A DNA stretch of 64,000 bases, taken from JAXGPP01 sp040766885 (GTDB lineage: Bacteria; Planctomycetota; Planctomycetia; Pirellulales; Thermoguttaceae). Each line of letters opens with the position of its first letter. Positions within the stretch are counted from its first letter, which is position 1. Position numbers and translations under genes: made by a program. This document shows positions 51,994-60,296 of the stretch, one piece after another. The notes beneath the pieces are model-generated. The model had not been told where the DNA came from. It worked only from the letters and a program-made list of their open reading frames with translations, and made no database searches. Where the stretch lies: the NCBI GenBank assembly GCA_040766885.1, contig JAXGPP010000012.1, positions 186,001-250,000 on the forward strand, given 5' to 3'.

Positions 51994-53685
51994 ATGACCG
52001 ACGCGCAGAGGACTCTTCCGCCCGATATCGAGATCGCCCGTGCGACCGCGCTTCGCCCCATCGGCGAGGTGGCAAGCCGACTCGGCATTGCAGATGACGA
52101 CCTGGAACACTACGGCAAGCACAAGGCCAAGGTCTCGCTGGACCTTTATCACCGCCTGGCCAGCAAGCCCGCCGGCAAGCTGATCCTGGTGACGGCGATT
52201 ACGCCCACCCCGGCCGGCGAAGGCAAGACGACCACCAGCATCGGCCTTGTCGACGGGCTCAATCACATCGGCAAGCAGGCCACGGTATGCCTCCGCGAGC
52301 CGTCGCTCGGGCCCTGCTTCGGCATGAAGGGGGGCGCGGCGGGCGGCGGCTACGCCCAGGTCGTTCCCATGGAGGACATCAACCTCCATTTCACGGGCGA
52401 TTTCCACGCCATCGGCCTGGCCCATAACCTGCTGGCCGCAGTGATGGACAATCACATTCACCAGACCAATGAGCTGCGGATCGATCCACGGCGGATCGCC
52501 TGGGGCCGGGTGATGGACATGAACGACCGGGCCCTGCGCAACATCATCGTGGGGCTGGGCGGCACGAACAACTCGATTCCCCATGAGAGCACGTTCGACA
52601 TCACTGTGGCCTCGGAGGTGATGGCCATCCTCTGCCTCTCCGAGTCGCTGCCGGAACTCCGCGAGCGGCTGGGGCGGATCATCGTCGGCTACACGCGGCA
52701 GAAGCTGCCGATCACGGCGGCCCATCTCAAGTGCCACGGCGCGATGGCCGTGCTGCTCAAGGACGCCATCAAGCCCAACCTCGTGCAGACGCTCGAGGGC
52801 AACCCAGCCTTCGTCCACGGTGGCCCGTTCGCCAACATCGCGCATGGCTGTAACAGCGTCATCGCCACCAAGCTTTCGACGCGGCTCTCGGAATACACGG
52901 TGACCGAGGCCGGCTTCGGCGCCGACCTGGGAGCCGAGAAGTTCATGAACATCAAGTGCCGCAAGTCGGGCATCAAACCCGACGCGGTGGTAATCGTCGC
53001 CACGGTGCGGGCCCTGAAGCACCATGGCGGCGTGGGGCTCAAGGACCTGCACCGGCCGAACGTCGAGGCGCTCGACAAGGGGGTGGAGAACCTCAAGAAG
53101 CACATCGAGAACATCCACCGCTTCGGCCTGCCGGTGGTGGTGGCGATCAACTCCTTCTCCAGCGACACCAAGGAGGAGATCGCCTATATCCAGGACAAGT
53201 GCGCGTACCTCTCGGTGCGGATCGTCGAGTCGAACCACTGGGCCGAGGGAGGCAAGGGAGCCGAGGCGCTCGCCCGGGCGGTGGTCGAGGTGGTGGAGCG
53301 GACCAAGACCGACTTCAACCTCCTGTATCCCGACACGTGCACGTTGTGGCAGAAAGTGGGCATCATCTGCCGCGAGATCTACGGTGCAACCGATGTGCTG
53401 GCCGACAAAGCGCTGCGCGAGAAGTTCCAGGCCCTGCAGGAGAACGGCTTCGGCGAGTTCCCCATCTGCATGGCGAAGACGCAGTACTCGCTGTCGACCG
53501 ATCCGGGTCTCAAGGGGCGGCCGAAGAACTTCGACGTGCCGTTGCGCGACGTCCGCGTCTCAGCCGGGGCCGGGTTTGTCGTCGTGCTCACCGGCGACAT
53601 CATGACCATGCCCGGACTGCCCAAGGTCCCAGCCGCCGAGATGATCGACATCAACGAGCAGGGCGAGATCGTCGGGCTGTTCTGA
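51994..53685 (+). CDS. fhs: formate-tetrahydrofolate ligase (563 aa)
   Basis: Full-length Fhs: P-loop TPAGEGKTTTSIGL at about residue 65, REPSLGPCFGMKGGAAGGGY, DINLHFTGDFHAI, ANIAHGCNSVIAT and GDIMTMPGLPKVPAA. It forms formyl-THF from formate with ATP, or runs in reverse to yield ATP when methyl groups are oxidised. The ATG at 51994 lies in a Phe-rich leader region and starts where the family does; an extension to 51916 would overlap the previous gene. Confidence 0.97.
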   Translation: MTDAQRTLPPDIEIARATALRPIGEVASRLGIADDDLEHYGKHKAKVSLDLYHRLASKPAGKLILVTAITPTPAGEGKTTTSIGLVDGLNHIGKQATVCLREPSLGPCFGMKGGAAGGGYAQVVPMEDINLHFTGDFHAIGLAHNLLAAVMDNHIHQTNELRIDPRRIAWGRVMDMNDRALRNIIVGLGGTNNSIPHESTFDITVASEVMAILCLSESLPELRERLGRIIVGYTRQKLPITAAHLKCHGAMAVLLKDAIKPNLVQTLEGNPAFVHGGPFANIAHGCNSVIATKLSTRLSEYTVTEAGFGADLGAEKFMNIKCRKSGIKPDAVVIVATVRALKHHGGVGLKDLHRPNVEALDKGVENLKKHIENIHRFGLPVVVAINSFSSDTKEEIAYIQDKCAYLSVRIVESNHWAEGGKGAEALARAVVEVVERTKTDFNLLYPDTCTLWQKVGIICREIYGATDVLADKALREKFQALQENGFGEFPICMAKTQYSLSTDPGLKGRPKNFDVPLRDVRVSAGAGFVVVLTGDIMTMPGLPKVPAAEMIDINEQGEIVGLF

Positions 53686-54276
53686 GAAGAACGGTCGGCC
53701 TTTTTCCACTGGGTCACGCGTTTGCGATGCGTGACCGCTGGAAGGGCAAACGCATCGCACGATCTTGGTGCTCGTCCATTTTCGTGCGACGATGCCGTCG
53801 TGCACGTCAAACAGATCCACAGAGTTCTACGCGGTCGTTGCAATCAAGTGCGGCAAGGCCTCCGAATCTACCTCGCCAGAGCACAGGGAGCACTTGACGG
53901 ATTACGTGTGAGCACGAACGAGTACGGTGGAGCACACATCCGGACGAAGAACTCTTGAATTGTCGAGCGAGGCGCGCGAAAATTCGCCGTCTCGCCCAGC
54001 GACAATGCAGGATTCGCGCCGTTCCGACATTTCGCACGCGACGTCCGGCAAAACCGCAACTCGCCTTTGTCAAACGTAAAGTGTTGTTACATAATGTCTT
54101 GCGCTATACAATCAGGGGCAGTGTGAGATGCAAGCCCAATGCATATGTCGCACTTACAGAACTCGCGAGTCGCGGTCGCACGGATGCTTCCCGGGGCCCA
54201 ATACCAATGGGAGGACCGGAGGAGCGGTGCGGCCGGCATTCGCCTCTTCAATTGGCCAATCCAGGAGACACAGCCA
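53686..54276. other. 591-base gap, left part of an AT-richer island
   Basis: No convincing gene. An 8-bp stem (53712-53719 with 53729-53736) lies just after the ligase. Base composition visibly shifts to AT from about 54060, and a promoter lies at 54084-54112. Confidence 0.5.
54084..54112 (+). promoter_or_regulatory. promoter of the island gene
   Basis: TTGTTA (54084-54089) and TACAAT (54107-54112) with 17-base spacing, in AT-rich DNA, about 165 bases before the ATG at 54277. Confidence 0.5.
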
Positions 54277-54831
54277 ATGGGAGCGACCTTGAACTCGAAA
54301 TCGCTCGCCGCCCAAAAGCCAAAAGTGAAGACGAAAGCCGCGATCAAACGCGAGGCACTACGGGAGGCGCTATGGCCTGGGTCTGAGAGGCTGATCTGGT
54401 CGCGAAAGCGCAATGATGGGTTCACGACAATTCCAAGGCTACTGCCTCTGGTAATACACCTTATCAGAGAACTTTGCCACAAGGGCAACCCGGGCAATGT
54501 TTACCTTGACCTATGGACGCGCGTTTTCGACGAGGGAATAGTCAGCATTTCCGATGACTTGGCTTGTGCCTATGCCGCCGGGTACACGGGGACAAGAGCG
54601 GAGAGAACTTGGCGGGAGCACATGTTGAGGCTCGCCGAACTCGGGTTCATCAAAATAGCACCGCAAGGAAACCGCGAAATTGCTCACATTCTGATTGTGA
54701 ACCCGATTTTAGTGTGTGCATCCCTCCGAGAACACCGGAAGGATGTTGTGCCAGACGAGTGGTGGGCAGCTTTCGTCCACCGCGCGAGCGAGATTGGTGC
54801 TGCGATCCCAACTGCTGAGCAGATTGACTAA
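54277..54831 (+). CDS. putative winged-helix DNA-binding protein of an acquired island (184 aa)
   Basis: A basic N-terminus (KPKVKTKAAIKREALREALW) leads to a compact helical domain (FTTIPRLLPLVIHLIRELCH, DLACAYAAGYTGTRAERTWR, LRLAELGFIKIAPQG) with the look of a winged helix, as in plasmid replication-control or transcription proteins. Codon use and composition are less GC-rich than in its neighbours, suggesting transfer. AGGAGA is 8 bases before the ATG. It splits the ligase from the homocysteine methyltransferase. No family assigned with certainty. Confidence 0.6.
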   Translation: MGATLNSKSLAAQKPKVKTKAAIKREALREALWPGSERLIWSRKRNDGFTTIPRLLPLVIHLIRELCHKGNPGNVYLDLWTRVFDEGIVSISDDLACAYAAGYTGTRAERTWREHMLRLAELGFIKIAPQGNREIAHILIVNPILVCASLREHRKDVVPDEWWAAFVHRASEIGAAIPTAEQID

Positions 54832-55006
54832 AATATGCTGCCAACTAAGCGTGCTATTTGTGAGAAGCCAATATGCCTCCGGTCCATGAAGTGGGTAGCC
54901 CGTAACTCACCATGATACTGCTCTGCGTCACGGCGTCGTCGGGATTTGGACAACCCTGGCGACGGCGACGAACTGGAGCATAATAGCCGTTCCTTTGGAG
55001 GACGCC

Positions 55007-55876
55007 ATGCATGCACTGATCGAAGAGCTCATCGCCGCCGGGCCGGTGGTCACCGATGGGGCCTGGGGGACGCAATTGCAGGAGCGGGGGCTGGAAGTCG
55101 GCGCGTGTCCCGACGGCTGGAATCTGGAGCATCCCGACCGGGTGGAGGAGGTCGCGCGGGCCTACGTCGAGGCCGGGAGCCGGATCATCCTCACCAACAC
55201 CTTCGGGTCCAACCGCTTCACGCTCGTCCGCCACGACCTCGCCGACCGGGTGGCTGAGATCAACCGGGCAGGGGTCGAGATCTCGCGCCGCGCGGCGGCT
55301 GGCCGGGCGAAGGTCTTCGCCTCGCTCGGTCCCAGCGGCAAGATGCTGATGATGGGCGAGGTTACCGCCGACGACTTGCGCAGTGCATTCTGCCACCAGG
55401 CGCGGGCGATGGCCGACGCGGGGGCCGACGCCATCGTCGTCGAAACAATGACCGACCTTGACGAGGCGGTGCTGGCGGTTGAGGCCGCCAAGGCAACCGG
55501 CCTGCCGGTGGTCGGCTGCATGACGTTCGAGCCCAAGAAGCAATATCGCACGATCATGGGCAATACGCCCGAAGACGCCGTCCGCCGGCTGACCGACGCG
55601 GGGGCCGACGTCATCGGCTCCAACTGCGGCCAGGGAATCGAGTCGTTCGTGCCGCTCTGCCAGCGGCTCAAGGCGGCGGCGAGCGTGCCGGTGTGGATCA
55701 AGGCCAACGCCGGGTTGCCGGAAGTGATCAACGACCGCATCGTCTACGCCCAGACACCCGAGCAGTTCGCCTCTTTCGCCCCCGCTCTGGTCGCCGCCGG
55801 CGCGAGCTTCCTCGGCGGCTGCTGCGGGACGACGCCGGAGTTCGTCCGCTCACTGGTGAGGGTGGTTGTGAAATGA
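55007..55876 (+). CDS. zinc homocysteine S-methyltransferase domain protein (289 aa)
   Basis: GAWGTQLQERGLEVGACPDG, RIILTNTFGSNRF, GADAIVVETMTDLDEAVLAV and the zinc ligands GSNCGQGIE and LGGCCGTTPEF are those of the MetH N-terminal module and of MmuM/BhmT. It passes a methyl group to homocysteine; the donor is probably the corrinoid protein. GGAGGA is 4 bases before the ATG at 55007. Its TGA overlaps the next ATG (ATGA), so the UroD-family gene is coupled to it. A methyl-accepting role on another thiol is possible. Confidence 0.9.
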   Translation: MHALIEELIAAGPVVTDGAWGTQLQERGLEVGACPDGWNLEHPDRVEEVARAYVEAGSRIILTNTFGSNRFTLVRHDLADRVAEINRAGVEISRRAAAGRAKVFASLGPSGKMLMMGEVTADDLRSAFCHQARAMADAGADAIVVETMTDLDEAVLAVEAAKATGLPVVGCMTFEPKKQYRTIMGNTPEDAVRRLTDAGADVIGSNCGQGIESFVPLCQRLKAAASVPVWIKANAGLPEVINDRIVYAQTPEQFASFAPALVAAGASFLGGCCGTTPEFVRSLVRVVVK

Positions 55877-57078
55877 ACTCCCGCGAACGTGTGCTGGCAG
55901 CAATCAATCACCGCCAGCCTGACCGCGTGCCGATCGACCTGGGCGGCACGCGGCAGACGGGCATGGCGGCGTCGACTTATCACAAGCTCAAGCAACGGCT
56001 GGGAATCAGGACGCCTACCCGGGTGTTCGACCTCTACCAGATGCTGGCCGAGATCGAGCAGCCGATCATGGACCGGTTCGGCGCCGATTTTGTCGCCCTG
56101 CAGCGCCCGGTGGTGGCGTTCGGCATCCGCAACGAGGCGTGGAAGCCCTGGCAGATGTTCGATGGCACGCCGGTCGAAGTCCCCGCCGGGTTCAACCCGA
56201 TCGTCGAGCCGACGGGCGATCTGCTCCTGGTCAAACCCGATGGCAGCCCGATGGCTCGGATGCCCAAGGGCGGCTTCTACTTCGACCGCCTCGACAAGTA
56301 CCCCGGTGCGGCGCATGCCGATCCGGAGCGACTCGATGTGCCGCTGCTCTCGGCCGAGGAGTGCGACCACTTCCATGCCCAGGCCGAGGCCTATTGGCAG
56401 AATACCGACAAGGCGATCGTCGCCGCGATGGGCCCGCCCTACGAACTGTTCTTTGGGCTGGGAACCGGCGACTTCTCCGCCTGGATGTGCACGCTGGCCA
56501 CGGAGCCGGAATACGTAGCGGCGCTTTATGAGAAGCTCACGGAAGCCTGGCTGGAGAACCTGCGGCGATTCACCGACGCCGTCGGCGACCGGGTGCAAGT
56601 GCTCCAGTTCAACGACGACCTGGGAACGCAGGACGCGCCGTTTCTCTCCGTCCGCATGTTCCGCGAGCGGATCATGCCGTTCTACAAGCGCGGGTTGGAC
56701 TGGGTGCACGAGCACACCGGAATGAAGGTTTTCATGCACAACGACGGCGCGATCTTCGATTTCGTGCCGACCTTGATCGAAATGGGTGTCGACATTCTCA
56801 ACCCGGTGCAGACCACCGCCAAGGGAATGGACCCGGCGAAGCTCAAAGCCCAGTTCGGCGACCGGCTGACGTTTTGGGGCGCGGCCTGCGACTGCCAGCG
56901 CACGCTTCCCTTCGGCACGCCGGATGAAGTGGCCCGGGAAGTTGAAGAGACGATCCGCATCCTCGCCCCGGGTGGCGGCTACGTGCTGGCCGGCGTGCAC
57001 AACATCCAGGCCGGCGTACCGCCGGAAAATGTGATCGCCCTGTTCGACACCGCGCTAGCCGCCGGGCGGCACGCGTAG
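55873..57078 (+). CDS. UroD-family methyltransferase-like protein (401 aa)
   Basis: SRERVLAAINHRQPDRVPID is the standard start of this family, followed by FQVLQFNDDLG-type strands, VFMHNDGAIFDFVPTLIEMG and ILAPGGGYVLAGVHNIQAGV near the end. In corrinoid methyltransferases such as MtaA the equivalent of HND is H-x-C; the cysteine is missing, so zinc binding would differ. It may move methyl groups from an unknown donor to the corrinoid protein. Coupled to the homocysteine methyltransferase gene. Confidence 0.85.
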   Translation: MNSRERVLAAINHRQPDRVPIDLGGTRQTGMAASTYHKLKQRLGIRTPTRVFDLYQMLAEIEQPIMDRFGADFVALQRPVVAFGIRNEAWKPWQMFDGTPVEVPAGFNPIVEPTGDLLLVKPDGSPMARMPKGGFYFDRLDKYPGAAHADPERLDVPLLSAEECDHFHAQAEAYWQNTDKAIVAAMGPPYELFFGLGTGDFSAWMCTLATEPEYVAALYEKLTEAWLENLRRFTDAVGDRVQVLQFNDDLGTQDAPFLSVRMFRERIMPFYKRGLDWVHEHTGMKVFMHNDGAIFDFVPTLIEMGVDILNPVQTTAKGMDPAKLKAQFGDRLTFWGAACDCQRTLPFGTPDEVAREVEETIRILAPGGGYVLAGVHNIQAGVPPENVIALFDTALAAGRHA

Positions 57079-57130
57079 GTCGGAGCTCGCCCGAACACTA
57101 TAACCCTGCCAGTTCGGTGGGACGGCTTGC

Positions 57131-57571
57131 TCACATCGACAGCAGTGGCACGGTCCAGTCTTCGAACTTCAAGCCAGGAATCTGCTGGAAGTCAACCGTA
57201 TTTCGGGTCAACACGGTGAGGCCGCGGACCAAGGCGACAGAGCCGATTCGCAAATCCATTGTCCCAATGCGGATGCCGACCTTGCGAAAACCGGCAGCAG
57301 CCTCGGCTGCGGCGGAGTCGAACGGCAGCACGTTCATTCTAGCGAAGTCCGCCAAAATCTCCTGGTACATTGCGTAGCCACGGACCAGCCCTTCTGTTCC
57401 CCGGGCGCGATGGATGTACGCGTTCCAACCCATCACCTGCTCGTGAAAGCTCACGATGCTGACAGAAAAGGCCTCAAGCGGATGCCGGCGCATACGACCA
57501 ATCAAGTTCGCGTGTTCCGGATGGGAGCGACGCTGAATCACGCCAAGATGATCGGTATCAAGAAGAAACAC
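57131..57571 (-). CDS. VapC-type PIN-domain ribonuclease toxin (146 aa)
   Basis: FLLDTDHLG holds the first PIN aspartate, SIVSFHEQVMGW the glutamate and GTMDLRIGSVALVRGLTVLT the later aspartates. Such toxins cut tRNA or rRNA when free of antitoxin. The GTG at 57571 places the first strand at the N-terminus as in the family. The coiled-coil partner ends 13 bases upstream. Confidence 0.85.
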   Translation of the reverse strand: MFLLDTDHLGVIQRRSHPEHANLIGRMRRHPLEAFSVSIVSFHEQVMGWNAYIHRARGTEGLVRGYAMYQEILADFARMNVLPFDSAAAEAAAGFRKVGIRIGTMDLRIGSVALVRGLTVLTRNTVDFQQIPGLKFEDWTVPLLSM

Positions 57572-57584
57572 GATGGTGCCCCGT

Positions 57585-57785
57585 TCAGACGTCGGAAGCC
57601 GAATCGGATGCGGATTGCCGGAACTCACGACCGAGTCTCAGCACTTCGTCGAACTCGGGCCACGGATCCATTGATCCGGCGACGTCGTCCAGCCACGCCC
57701 GAGTCTCACCGAACTTCGCAAGTTGGCGTCTCACTGCCCGCACTTCCGATTCTAGAGCAGAAAGCCGTTCTTCAAGAGTTGACAT
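57585..57785 (-). CDS. coiled-coil antitoxin-like protein (66 aa)
   Basis: Begins STLEERLSALESEVRAVRRQ, a coiled coil, then WLDDVAGSMDPWPEFDEVLR and an acidic/serine tail. This layout is shared by short partners of PIN toxins that I recall in cyanobacteria and planctomycetes. It probably dimerises and blocks the VapC active site with its C-terminus. Confidence 0.65.
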   Translation of the reverse strand: MSTLEERLSALESEVRAVRRQLAKFGETRAWLDDVAGSMDPWPEFDEVLRLGREFRQSASDSASDV

Positions 57786-57822
57786 GTCACTTTGCCTCTC
57801 GGGTTCGACTGAGACTTGGGGG

Positions 57823-58587
57823 TCACCGTTTCACCACCGTCTGCACCCATTCGGCGGCTGCCGGCTCCAGCGGCGGTTCGGGCGGCCGGGCGTAGTCGAG
57901 TGAGTAGTCGTAGCCGGCGCGGTCGTAGGTGGTGGTGAAGGCCACCTGCAAGTCCAGCGGCACGTCGGGGTCGTCGCCGGCCAGGGGAATGGGGATTGTC
58001 GGCAGCGGGTCGCGAAGGGTGCACGAGTAGACTTCAACCTGCGGCAGCCGCCCATTGCGGTTGACGAAGGTGTGGAAATCGGCCGGCGCCAGCGGCTCCC
58101 GGGTGGGAAGCCGCAGCCCGCCGCGCAGGAGGTCTATTTCCACGAGGTTGGCCTGCGAATACAAGATGTTGCTCCGCTTGACCAGGTACGTGGTGCGCCC
58201 TTCGCCCGGAGTCTTGTTCCACGGAGACAGAAGCTCGATCACCGTGACCACGTTTTGCCACTGTCGGCCACGGATCGTGAGAAACGCCTGGCGGTAACGG
58301 GTCGGCATCGGCAATGTGTAAATTGCCGGAGTGGCCACGGCCGTCCGGCCCTGCGGCGCGGCGGCGGGTCGGGTGCTTGCCTCGACTATGGCCACGTCGG
58401 GCGTGAACAACCGGTCCGGTTCCTCTCCTTCACGCGCCAGGTAGACGTACTCCTCCACCTCGACCACGTACCGCGGCCGCACGTTCGGCGTGAGCATCTC
58501 GCGAATCACCGTGATGTAACTAGTGTGGAAGTCCCGCCACCGCTGGCCTTCGACAAACGGATCCATACCAGGAAAAGGGCTGGGCAT
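57823..58587 (-). CDS. DUF4058 family protein (254 aa)
   Basis: The N-terminus MPSPFPGMDPFVEGQRWRDF and later VVEVEEYVYLA, TVIELLSPWNKTPGEGRTTY and the polar C-terminus with DVPLDLQVAFTTTYDRAGYD fit DUF4058. The middle strands resemble a restriction-endonuclease-like fold, as in Uma2, but the family is uncharacterised. Start at 58587 matches the family start; an extension to 58632 does not. Confidence 0.88.
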   Translation of the reverse strand: MPSPFPGMDPFVEGQRWRDFHTSYITVIREMLTPNVRPRYVVEVEEYVYLAREGEEPDRLFTPDVAIVEASTRPAAAPQGRTAVATPAIYTLPMPTRYRQAFLTIRGRQWQNVVTVIELLSPWNKTPGEGRTTYLVKRSNILYSQANLVEIDLLRGGLRLPTREPLAPADFHTFVNRNGRLPQVEVYSCTLRDPLPTIPIPLAGDDPDVPLDLQVAFTTTYDRAGYDYSLDYARPPEPPLEPAAAEWVQTVVKR

Positions 58588-58901
58588 GGCGGCACGGTCC
58601 TGCGTTGATGTGGAAATGACCGAGACTCCCAATCTATTCTACACGCACGAAGGGCCCGTCGCGGGTAGCTGTCCATCGGAAGAGGTATGCATTATACCCC
58701 GAAGGGGTGTGCAGGGGGCTGTACAGCGAGCGCGACCGGGGCTAGTCTGGTGAGCAGACCCGCGATCGTTCCACTTCACCCTGAACAGCGCATCTGCCGT
58801 TGTGCGCCTTCCGCAGCGGCGCTCCGATCTGCCCGATGTCCAGGGGTTCAGTCTCCGCCAGACCACACCTTGCGAAGGCCAATCAATCCGAGGAGAGACT
58901 A
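58588..58901. other. 314-base gap without a gene
   Basis: Divergent regulatory region. On the minus strand TAGAAT (58636-58641) may be the -10 of the DUF4058 gene. AGGAGA at 58891-58896 is the ribosome site of the aminotransferase. Confidence 0.45.
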
Positions 58902-60245
58902 ATGATGAGCCGTGATGTGAATCGCCGTCAATTCATCGCCGCGGCAACCTCGGCCGGTGTCGGGCTCACATTGGCAGGATCGGTTCAGGCGGCAGACAAG
59001 GCTGTCGACAAACCGGCGGTGTTGGGCGGCAAACCGGTTCGCATGACGGGCGGTCCTTCGTGGCCGCAGGTGGCCGATAAGGACGAGAAGGCCGTGCTGG
59101 ACGTCGTCCGATCGGGGCACTGGTACCGCGGCGGCGCGGTGGAGCAGTTTGAACAGACGTTCGCCAAGCTGCACGGTGCTAAGTACTGCGTGGCCACCAG
59201 CAGCGGTACGGCCGCGCTGTTCACGTCGCTTGGCGCGCTGGGAGTGGGGCCGGGCGATGAAGTGATTGTGCCGCCGTACACGTTCATGGCTACAGTGAGT
59301 GTTGTCCTGCTCCACTACGCGATGCCGGTGTTCGTCGACACCGATCCGGATTCGTTCCTGATGGACCCCACGAAGCTCGAAGCGGCGATCACCGATCGCA
59401 CGGCGGCCATCATACCCGTGCACCTCGGCGGTTCGCCGGCCGACCTCGACCGCATCCTGGCGATCGGCAAGAAACACAATGTGCCGGTGATTGAAGACGC
59501 CTGCCAGGCGCATCTTGCGCAGTGGCGCGGCCGCGGCGTCGGAAGCTGGGGCACGACGGGTTGCTTCAGTTTCCAGTTGAGCAAGAACCTCTGTTCGGGC
59601 GAAGGAGGCGCGATCCTTACCAACGACGAGGCAATGGCCAACAAGTGTTTCGCCTTCCACAACTGCTGCCGGCCGCGGCCGGGGGCCAGTTCGGGCTTCG
59701 CCTACGATGGCGGGCGGAACACGAACCTCCGCATGACCGAACTGCAGGGGGCACTGCTTCTCAGCCAGATGGCCGGCGTGGAAGAGCGGGCGAAAACGCG
59801 GGCCGAGAATGCGGCCTATCTGTCGAGCATGCTACGCGAGATTTCCGGGATTGTCCCCGCGCGGACGTACGAGGGCACAACGCGGAACGCTTATCACCTC
59901 TACATGATGCGCTACCGGCCGGAGGAGTTCGCCAACCTGCCGCGAGTCAAGTTCATCCGCGCAATGCGGGCCGAAGGCGTTCCTTGCGGCGAAGGTTACG
60001 GCCCGCTGAACAAGGCCGACTTCATCCGCGATGCGATTCATTCACGGCACTATGTCAAGGTGTACGGCAAGGCGACCATCGACCAGTGGGCCGAGCGGAG
60101 CGAGTGCCCCGAGAACGACAAGCTCTGCGCTGAGGGCCTGTGGTTCTCGCAAACCCAACTCCTTGCCCCGCGGACTGATATGGACGAGATCGCTGCCGCC
60201 GTGCGCAAGATCCACGCCTATGCCGGGGATCTGGCAAAAGCGTGA
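58902..60245 (+). CDS. Tat-exported DegT/DnrJ/EryC1 aminotransferase (447 aa)
   Basis: Residues 7-30 are a twin-arginine signal (NRRQFIAAATSAGVGLTLAG). The PLP fold follows: SSGTAALFTSLGALGVGPGD, VIEDACQAHLAQWRGRGVG and the Schiff-base lysine K228 in SKNLCSGEGG. Such enzymes transaminate keto-sugars. Normal members are cytoplasmic; export of a folded PLP protein fits the Tat route. AGGAGA precedes the tandem ATGs. Followed by a paralogue 51 bases on. Confidence 0.9.
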   Translation: MMSRDVNRRQFIAAATSAGVGLTLAGSVQAADKAVDKPAVLGGKPVRMTGGPSWPQVADKDEKAVLDVVRSGHWYRGGAVEQFEQTFAKLHGAKYCVATSSGTAALFTSLGALGVGPGDEVIVPPYTFMATVSVVLLHYAMPVFVDTDPDSFLMDPTKLEAAITDRTAAIIPVHLGGSPADLDRILAIGKKHNVPVIEDACQAHLAQWRGRGVGSWGTTGCFSFQLSKNLCSGEGGAILTNDEAMANKCFAFHNCCRPRPGASSGFAYDGGRNTNLRMTELQGALLLSQMAGVEERAKTRAENAAYLSSMLREISGIVPARTYEGTTRNAYHLYMMRYRPEEFANLPRVKFIRAMRAEGVPCGEGYGPLNKADFIRDAIHSRHYVKVYGKATIDQWAERSECPENDKLCAEGLWFSQTQLLAPRTDMDEIAAAVRKIHAYAGDLAKA

Positions 60246-60296
60246 GAGCGGAGTTTACAGGCAAGATCCAGGAACCGCTATCAGGAGGTTCTAACC

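Noticed and set aside
51925..53238. A 437-codon frame opposite formate-THF ligase
   Set aside because: Shadow of fhs; no motif.
47120..57078. Complete Wood-Ljungdahl pathway
   Set aside because: No CO dehydrogenase/acetyl-CoA synthase, formate dehydrogenase or FolD gene is present in the window.
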